The notes under the pieces were generated by a model, which was given only the letters and a program-made list of their open reading frames with translations, was not told the origin of the DNA and ran no database searches. Positions 5,876 to 11,743 of a DNA stretch of 11,743 nucleotides are shown here, piece by piece (positions within the stretch are counted from its first letter, which is position 1; each line of letters begins with the position of its first letter). A program made the position numbers and the translations under genes. This DNA is from Bacteroidetes bacterium UBA6063 (lineage in GTDB: Bacteria; Bacteroidota; Bacteroidia; NS11-12g; UBA9320). Where the stretch lies: NCBI GenBank assembly GCA_002428905.1, contig DIYD01000162.1:1-11743 (forward strand), in the 5' to 3' direction.

Positions 5876-8800
5876 ATGAACAGAATATATACACTCGGAT
5901 TAGCTCTGCTCATGGGTTTAAATCTGTTAGCTCAAACGAAGACCATTACAATTGATCCAAATGGGAATGGCGACTTTACATCCATTCGAGCCGCATTTAA
6001 ATCGATCAATGGCACCACGATTACACGACCGCATCTTTTTCGAATCAAGGCAGGCACCTATAACGAATGGTGCCAACTTGCCAATGTAAAAGGCACCAGC
6101 ACTTCCAACACCATTACGATTGAGTCGTTTGGTAAGGATTCGGCAGATGTATGGATAACGAACGATACTACATCCATTTTTCAGGGAAGAGGCGTGTTCG
6201 ACTTCAAAGGGGTAAGTCATGTTACCGTACAATACCTCAGTTTTCGGGGGCCATTGCAAGAAGGAACAACTGTGGGTATTGGACCTCAGGTTTCGCAATT
6301 GCACTTTGATAAGTGCCATTTTGCGGCCAATGCATCCACTAACAAGAATAATTTCGCAATAACACCTTTCGTCAACTTCACAGATACATCAACCCGCGCA
6401 GATTATATCACGTTATCAAACAGCCACGTAGAAAATCTTGTGCCTGTTTCAGACGGTTATAGTGCGATGCGTCTAAATCACCTTAAGGTGCAAAGCAACA
6501 TTTTCGAATGGGATTTTTCGTCGCAACCCAATTCCTTGTTTCAGGGGCGCGATGTACTCATTGAAAACAATGAATACCGATATACCACCATGGGGGTGTT
6601 TTTTGGAGATGGAGCAGTTATTCGAAACAACAAAGCAGTCTCTAGGAGTCAGTGTCTTCAGATTGCAGACAATGAGTCAAGAAAGAATCCGATTGAGATT
6701 TATAACAACTTTTTCGTTGGGGATCGAGCCCCGGCGATGCTTATACACGGCAAGCGGGTTAATATTTACTACAACAACTTCAATATTTTGAACAATAAGA
6801 CTCTTCAATCGGCTATAACGCTAAACGCAGCCGATAGTCTGGAAATTCTGAATAACAATTTTAAAACCAATGGCAAGGACGGAACCTGTATCCTGAATTT
6901 CGATTCTACCCTAAGTAAAGACATTAAGCTGGATTACAACAACTACTACAATGTTGATGGGTCGGTGTATACCGAATTGCTTCCACAGGGCTACGCGATA
7001 TACAAAACACTAAGTGACTTTCAAACCCATGAACCAACACTGGAGAAGAATGGTATGTCGGTTGATCCGTTTTATGCAGGTAATGGTGATCTGCATATCT
7101 CCAATGCCGCACTGCAGCAAAAGGCCCTTGTTATTGCATCGGTGACTACCGATATAGATGGAAATGTAAGAGATAAGTTCAAACCAGATATTGGTGCCGA
7201 TGAAATGGAACAAGTGGTAAACCTCGCTGGTGTATTCACGGATACCCTAATTGGTAATTTTTACCCGGGCCGATCCGTTGAAGCCAATTACAAGGTAACG
7301 AACATTGGGGGGTTGGACTGGAAGAATGGAACCTGGAAAGATCGGGTTTACCTGAGTAAGGATACTGTTTTAAGTGCAGATGATCTGTTATTGACCGAAA
7401 CCACGAACAGTTTTCCGGTGACGGCCGGAGGGCATTATCTGAAAAAGGTTTCTTTTAAACTACCGCTCGTGTCTTCTGGGAATTACTATGTAATCGTTGA
7501 CATCAATTCAGACGACTTAAGCTTTGAGTTTGATTTAAAGGACAATAGCATTGTATCTCCGTCGTATTTAATGCCACAAGCCGACTTCCCTGATTTGGTG
7601 GTTGACAGTGTCATTGTGCCACCTTCCATATTTAGCGGAAAAGAGTTTCAGTTGACGTGGTACGTCAGCAACAAAGGGAAAACAGAGACTGCTGGAATAT
7701 GGAAAGATTATGTCTTAGCATCTACCTCCCCTGCAGATCTTAACACCCCAGCCGCACTGAAATCGGATAGTCTGGTTCGCTTTAAGATTTTTGCTCCATC
7801 GGGGTTGAAACCGGGTGAATCGTATTCCAATTCCATCCGTATGTCGGTTCCATTGCTTTATTCTGGAAACTTGTATTACCGCATTCAATCGAATGTAGAC
7901 TCCGACATGCTGGAAAGTGATACTTCGTTTGCATCAAATGGTAGAACCAGTGTTGCGCTCAATGTGAAACAATCACCTCTCCCAGATTTGTTGCCGACGG
8001 AAGTCAATATTCAAAAGACGGCATTTTCGGGTCAGAAAGTGCCGATAAATTATACCGTTCGTAATAAGGGTAATCTTGCCACGTATCGACCTAAGACCTA
8101 TGGAAGTTCAATACTTGACCTGTACCCTCCAATGTGGGTCGATCATATTTTAATCAGTAAGTCGCCGATCTATACCCAGCGAAAAGATATGGATTACAAA
8201 ACGGGGTATGTTCGACCCTACGGTGAAGAACTCGGCGTAGATAGTATGTATACAGTTTCCGACAGTATTCAGTTCGATGTTTGCGATTATGGCAGGTATT
8301 ACGTCTATGTGCATACCAATGTAGGGAAAACCACGTTTGAGCTTAGTTTTGGTAATAACATCGTGATGCTGGACAGCATTGATGTTGTGCTTGAACCTAA
8401 TCCGGATTTGATTGTAAAAGATCTGAAGTTGCCAAACAATCTGTCGAGTGGTAAAAACGTCCAAATGGAGTATAGCGTAGAGAACGATGGTTTCTCAACC
8501 AAAACCCGAAGACATGTCGACCAATACTTTTTGCACGCTTCCGAAACATTTGATAAAGAGAAGGCCGTGCTTCTTGAATCAAGTGTGATTGAGGATACCT
8601 TGAAAAAAGGAGAATCCTATACGCGAAAAGTGACGTTCAGATTGCCGTATGATCATATAGGAAAGTACTACTTGTCGGTGAAATCGGATGTAAGTGGTGC
8701 TGTATGCGAAGCACCGAACGACGAAGAGAATATTCTGACCCAGGAGGTGGACATCGCGCGATCGCCGCAACCCGACTTGTTTCCGGGCTTTGTGCACCTA

Positions 8801-11743
8801 CCGGATACTATTTCCGCAGGCTCCAATGTGCAGATTATAACCGAGGTCAAAAACATTGGAGAAACAGCCGCTGAAGAATCGTCATGGGTGAATGCCTTAG
8901 CGCTTCAGGGAGATAATAGAGGCTATGATTTGTTAAAATTCACGCAGTCAAAGGGGCTGCAGAAAGATTCCAGCTATTTCGATACGCTATCCATTTTCAT
9001 ACCAATAGAAACCGATTCTGGTTCGTACAACATAGTTCTGGATGCCGATTACGATCAACGATTGACGGAGTATGGTTTTGAACAAAACAACAAGGTTGTA
9101 TCCAAGACTATTTACGTGCAACGATTAAGTGCTAAGGTGCCTGATTTGGAGCTGAAAACACTAACGGCAGCAAACAAGGTTAAAGCCGGTGATTGGGTAG
9201 AACTCACCTATGAAGTGATGAATAACTCCGCATCTACTCGCGCTTCGGGTTGGAAAGACCAGGCTGTTTTGGTAGACGAGAATAACAATGCGATTAAGCG
9301 ATTTGACCTAACGCATTTGGGTAGTATTCGCTCAGGTACAAGTGTTACTTCAAAGCAACAGATTCAATTGCCCTACAATTATTCTGGGAACGCACGGATC
9401 ATATATACCGTAAATAGCAAGAACGAACCGGTTGAATATGTATTGGAAAACAATAAGAAGTCGGTTGATATTGAAATAGAAACATACATTCCACCTGATC
9501 TTGTGGTAAGCAATTTGCAGACCGATGAATGCTGTAGGGTTTATGCCTTGCAAGAAGATAGCATTACCATTGATATACGAAACCTGGGTGCCGGTGAAGT
9601 ACCGCACGAGTTTGTATCCAGAGTATACCTGTCGAAAGATCAGGTGCTGGATAAGGATGATGTGCTTATTCGCGCGTTTAAGCAAACGGATCTGAATTTT
9701 AGCACAGACCCGAATGAAGCGAACCTGTATAAGTACGATATTCAGTATCCCAACTATGCCAATGGCGAGTATTTCTTGATCGCAGAGTTGGATTATACCG
9801 ATACCATTTACGAAGCCTCTAAGGAGTCGAACAATACCTACGTTACGGGCTATACCACAACATTGAGTAACGAGCAAACCAATTTGGTTGTGGACTCATT
9901 TGAAGTGTCTGGTTATACAGGAAGTGATGATGCATTTTTTTCGGTGAACTATTTTGCGAGTAAGCCTAAGGCAGACCAGTTGAATCGCCGGTTCGAGGTA
10001 AGTCTTTCATTACAGTCAGCATCTGGAGAGATGATTCGGGTAGGTAATCATACCGTTTACCGAAATCTACTACAAGGGAAAGACACTTTTCATGGGCAGC
10101 TTTTTGGTTTTGTCCCTGGGGATATTACACCAGGCACTTACAATATCGTGGTACATATTGATCATAAAAATGTGGTCTATGAAACCAATGAATACGATAA
10201 TCAAGTTGTATCTGATCGGGCCTATGCCTTTGATTTTAGCACAGAGTTAACGCTTGACGTGCTGAAAAACGACAATTTTACCGAGCAGGCATTCAACCAA
10301 AGAAAGTACTATCGTGTCAACCGCTCAAAAGGGCAGGGAATGCTGATCGATCTTGATATGGACTACGATCGTAGTCGGACAGAGCTCTATCAGCGATCGA
10401 ATGGTGTAGCAAGTAGTCTCCGTTACGACAACAAGTACAATAGACCCAACCAGGCGGATCAAACCGTTGTAGTTTCGGTAACAGATGAAGATGTGACGGA
10501 TTATATTCAGGTCGTAGCAAATTATACACCAGCTATTATCGATCCATTATTAGATCCGTACAATCGTTTGATTGACCGATCGCCGTTTTCAATCATCTGT
10601 GCGTCTAAGACCTACAGCATCTACCAGACAACGCCTCAACGTGCTTCGGTTTATGGGAATACATCAGTGCTGGTTGAAGGGTTTGATTTCAAAAAGAACA
10701 CGAATATCTATCTGGTAAAAGGTGCGGATACAATTAGACCTATGGTGAATTCTTTCGAAACAAGTTCCAGAATTTCAACCGTCTTTGATTTTAGAAACAC
10801 GGTGCCTGGTATGTATGATGTAGTAGCAGAAACCAATGGTGTTATTACCGATCTGCCCACGTACTTCCAGGTTTCCGATACCATTCAGGAGACCATTGCC
10901 GCATGGGTAGAATCGGATTTTACACCAATTGAACTAACCACAAACTACAGTACCTTGAATGTACACTTCGGAAACTATGGTTTTTCGGATGGATACGACT
11001 ATTGGTTGGTGGTAGGCATAAGTGCGGTTAAACATAAAACCAAGTATCTGGATACCCGTTACATCGGTAGTTCCCAGGAAGAAGAAATCGAATCCCTGAT
11101 CACCAAGCTGGGTATAGATCATCCTAACCCACCCTTAGATGAAGGTTATTTCGATATAGACAGCATCCGATATTACGTTTTCTGGGTGCCAAAACTTGCG
11201 GCCAAGATGAACAAGACATTCACGTTTGAAGTGAACTCAACCGTACCCGATCACATCTACATTCATAGCATTCTCTATCCTAAGTCGCTTTCTATGTTCA
11301 GTATCACCGGAACAAAAGAAGACCTTGGTTCGAGTGAAACCATGCAAGAGGTGAACCTATATGCAAAACAGCAGTTGAATAAGCTGGGTAAATCAGGTGG
11401 ATTCGATTGCGACAACATTGATATGAACAAGGTGCATGCTCAGATATTGCAGGAAACGTGGGAGGTTGCGAAAAGTACCAAGCCGGGGACCAAATCACTA
11501 AGTAAAATCGCTCAGGAAGGTGTAGAGAACTGGAAAAGCAACATCGAAGGGTTAAAACCCAAAGATCAACTTAAATCTCAGGGAAAAGACCTTGCTAAAA
11601 CCCTGTTTAAGGAAAGAGAGAAGAGCACTACAGAGGTCATAAGTGAAGGCTTCCAGAGTTTCATAGGTACATACAAGCCAGAAAACGTTGTTGAGCAGGT
11701 TTTTATACCACAGGATATCCCATTTGCGGATCTGACAAAGAAC
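5876..11743 (+). CDS. Giant secreted beta-helix/CARDB repeat protein, 3' end missing
   Basis: The frame opens at ATG 5876, 11 bp after the DUF4412 stop, and stays open for 1956 codons to the window edge. Residues 1-20 are a Sec signal peptide (ending NLLAQ). Residues 22-443 look like a right-handed parallel beta-helix: the entry (GNGDFTSIRAAFKSI at 30-44, IKAGTYNE at 57-64) resembles pectinesterase/pectate lyase folds, Asn-rich turns (YNNF, NNNF) recur, and DIDGNVRDKFKPDIGADE at 426-443 is the typical end of choice-of-anchor-Q beta-helix domains. Residues 449-1445 hold eight CARDB-like units. About 1452-1560 resembles a PPC-like beta-sandwich, and 1580-1668 an IPT/TIG fold (VYGNTSVLVEGFDF). 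Residues 1669-1956 are unassigned and become helical and Lys-rich from about 1790. A cell-surface adhesin or carbohydrate-binding role fits the architecture; catalysis is not shown. Export is Sec dependent, with a T9SS C-terminal signal possible beyond the edge. Confidence 0.88.
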   Translation, partial: MNRIYTLGLALLMGLNLLAQTKTITIDPNGNGDFTSIRAAFKSINGTTITRPHLFRIKAGTYNEWCQLANVKGTSTSNTITIESFGKDSADVWITNDTTSIFQGRGVFDFKGVSHVTVQYLSFRGPLQEGTTVGIGPQVSQLHFDKCHFAANASTNKNNFAITPFVNFTDTSTRADYITLSNSHVENLVPVSDGYSAMRLNHLKVQSNIFEWDFSSQPNSLFQGRDVLIENNEYRYTTMGVFFGDGAVIRNNKAVSRSQCLQIADNESRKNPIEIYNNFFVGDRAPAMLIHGKRVNIYYNNFNILNNKTLQSAITLNAADSLEILNNNFKTNGKDGTCILNFDSTLSKDIKLDYNNYYNVDGSVYTELLPQGYAIYKTLSDFQTHEPTLEKNGMSVDPFYAGNGDLHISNAALQQKALVIASVTTDIDGNVRDKFKPDIGADEMEQVVNLAGVFTDTLIGNFYPGRSVEANYKVTNIGGLDWKNGTWKDRVYLSKDTVLSADDLLLTETTNSFPVTAGGHYLKKVSFKLPLVSSGNYYVIVDINSDDLSFEFDLKDNSIVSPSYLMPQADFPDLVVDSVIVPPSIFSGKEFQLTWYVSNKGKTETAGIWKDYVLASTSPADLNTPAALKSDSLVRFKIFAPSGLKPGESYSNSIRMSVPLLYSGNLYYRIQSNVDSDMLESDTSFASNGRTSVALNVKQSPLPDLLPTEVNIQKTAFSGQKVPINYTVRNKGNLATYRPKTYGSSILDLYPPMWVDHILISKSPIYTQRKDMDYKTGYVRPYGEELGVDSMYTVSDSIQFDVCDYGRYYVYVHTNVGKTTFELSFGNNIVMLDSIDVVLEPNPDLIVKDLKLPNNLSSGKNVQMEYSVENDGFSTKTRRHVDQYFLHASETFDKEKAVLLESSVIEDTLKKGESYTRKVTFRLPYDHIGKYYLSVKSDVSGAVCEAPNDEENILTQEVDIARSPQPDLFPGFVHLPDTISAGSNVQIITEVKNIGETAAEESSWVNALALQGDNRGYDLLKFTQSKGLQKDSSYFDTLSIFIPIETDSGSYNIVLDADYDQRLTEYGFEQNNKVVSKTIYVQRLSAKVPDLELKTLTAANKVKAGDWVELTYEVMNNSASTRASGWKDQAVLVDENNNAIKRFDLTHLGSIRSGTSVTSKQQIQLPYNYSGNARIIYTVNSKNEPVEYVLENNKKSVDIEIETYIPPDLVVSNLQTDECCRVYALQEDSITIDIRNLGAGEVPHEFVSRVYLSKDQVLDKDDVLIRAFKQTDLNFSTDPNEANLYKYDIQYPNYANGEYFLIAELDYTDTIYEASKESNNTYVTGYTTTLSNEQTNLVVDSFEVSGYTGSDDAFFSVNYFASKPKADQLNRRFEVSLSLQSASGEMIRVGNHTVYRNLLQGKDTFHGQLFGFVPGDITPGTYNIVVHIDHKNVVYETNEYDNQVVSDRAYAFDFSTELTLDVLKNDNFTEQAFNQRKYYRVNRSKGQGMLIDLDMDYDRSRTELYQRSNGVASSLRYDNKYNRPNQADQTVVVSVTDEDVTDYIQVVANYTPAIIDPLLDPYNRLIDRSPFSIICASKTYSIYQTTPQRASVYGNTSVLVEGFDFKKNTNIYLVKGADTIRPMVNSFETSSRISTVFDFRNTVPGMYDVVAETNGVITDLPTYFQVSDTIQETIAAWVESDFTPIELTTNYSTLNVHFGNYGFSDGYDYWLVVGISAVKHKTKYLDTRYIGSSQEEEIESLITKLGIDHPNPPLDEGYFDIDSIRYYVFWVPKLAAKMNKTFTFEVNSTVPDHIYIHSILYPKSLSMFSITGTKEDLGSSETMQEVNLYAKQQLNKLGKSGGFDCDNIDMNKVHAQILQETWEVAKSTKPGTKSLSKIAQEGVENWKSNIEGLKPKDQLKSQGKDLAKTLFKEREKSTTEVISEGFQSFIGTYKPENVVEQVFIPQDIPFADLTKN
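7220..10210 (+). repeat. Array of eight CARDB-like protein units inside the giant gene
   Basis: Unit starts are marked by a (P/N)(D/L)L-type motif: residues 449 (NLAGV), 572 (PDLVV), 703 (PDLLP), 843 (PDLIV), 966 (PDLFP), 1089 (PDLEL), 1207 (PDLVV) and 1336 (NLVVD). Spacing is 118-140 residues. Most units carry a middle V-x-N-x-G motif (VTNIGG, VSNKGK, VRNKGN, VKNIGE, IRNLGA), several a WKD-V/A-x-L edge strand (WKDRVYLSKD, WKDYVLAS, WKDQAVLV), and an end motif around E-x-x-E-x-(D/N)N. These are hallmarks of CARDB (cell adhesion related domain in bacteria), an Ig-like sandwich. Units have diverged strongly at the DNA level, so this is an old array and not a recent tandem duplication. Confidence 0.8.

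Noticed and set aside
5927..6319. 130-codon open frame on the minus strand
   Set aside because: It is antisense to the beta-helix part of the giant gene and shows no domain or start signal.
9350..9877. 175-codon open frame on the minus strand
   Set aside because: It lies wholly antisense to units six to eight of the CARDB array, whose plus-strand frame has strong family motifs. The minus product has no recognisable domain.

Overview
The window looks like a Bacteroidota chromosome segment. Signals for this are the secreted proteins with short Sec signal peptides ending in AQ, a TAnnTTTG-type promoter element, a DUF4412-like protein, a giant beta-helix/CARDB surface protein, and an ECF sigma factor translationally coupled to a one-pass membrane TPR protein. 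The genus cannot be fixed from this sequence. No RNA genes, CRISPR arrays, insertion sequences or phage genes were seen.

Layout. (1) 1-529, minus strand: the 5' part of a secreted trypsin-like serine protease with the TAAHC catalytic-histidine motif; it runs off the left edge. (2) 530-743: divergent intergenic region. (3) 744-3581, plus: a 945-aa exported TPR-CHAT protein with an intact caspase-like His/Cys pair and a C-terminal membrane anchor. (4) 4800 down to 3530, minus: a two-gene operon of an ECF-type sigma factor and a membrane TPR protein in the anti-sigma position. The two genes overlap by 10 bp, and the TPR gene overlaps the 3' end of the CHAT gene by 52 bp. (5) 4801-4937: divergent control region with a perfect 11-bp inverted repeat and a good -7 element for the sigma gene. 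(6) 4938-5864, plus: a secreted DUF4412-like protein with a start 51 bases inside the longest frame. (7) 5876-11743, plus: the first 1956 residues of a giant secreted protein, still open at the right edge. It has a signal peptide, a right-handed beta-helix, eight CARDB-like units, a PPC-like sandwich, an IPT/TIG-like domain, and then a region of unknown type that becomes helical and lysine-rich.

How the genes may work together. By predicted topology the CHAT protease and the C-terminal TPR half of the putative anti-sigma protein lie on the same (periplasmic) side of the inner membrane, while the N-terminal half of the latter faces the sigma factor in the cytoplasm. A testable model is that the CHAT protein senses an envelope event and cleaves or binds the TPR protein, freeing the sigma factor. 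The sigma factor could then control the divergent DUF4412/CARDB operon through the shared 4801-4937 region. The topology and gene order are read from the sequence; the signalling link is inference.
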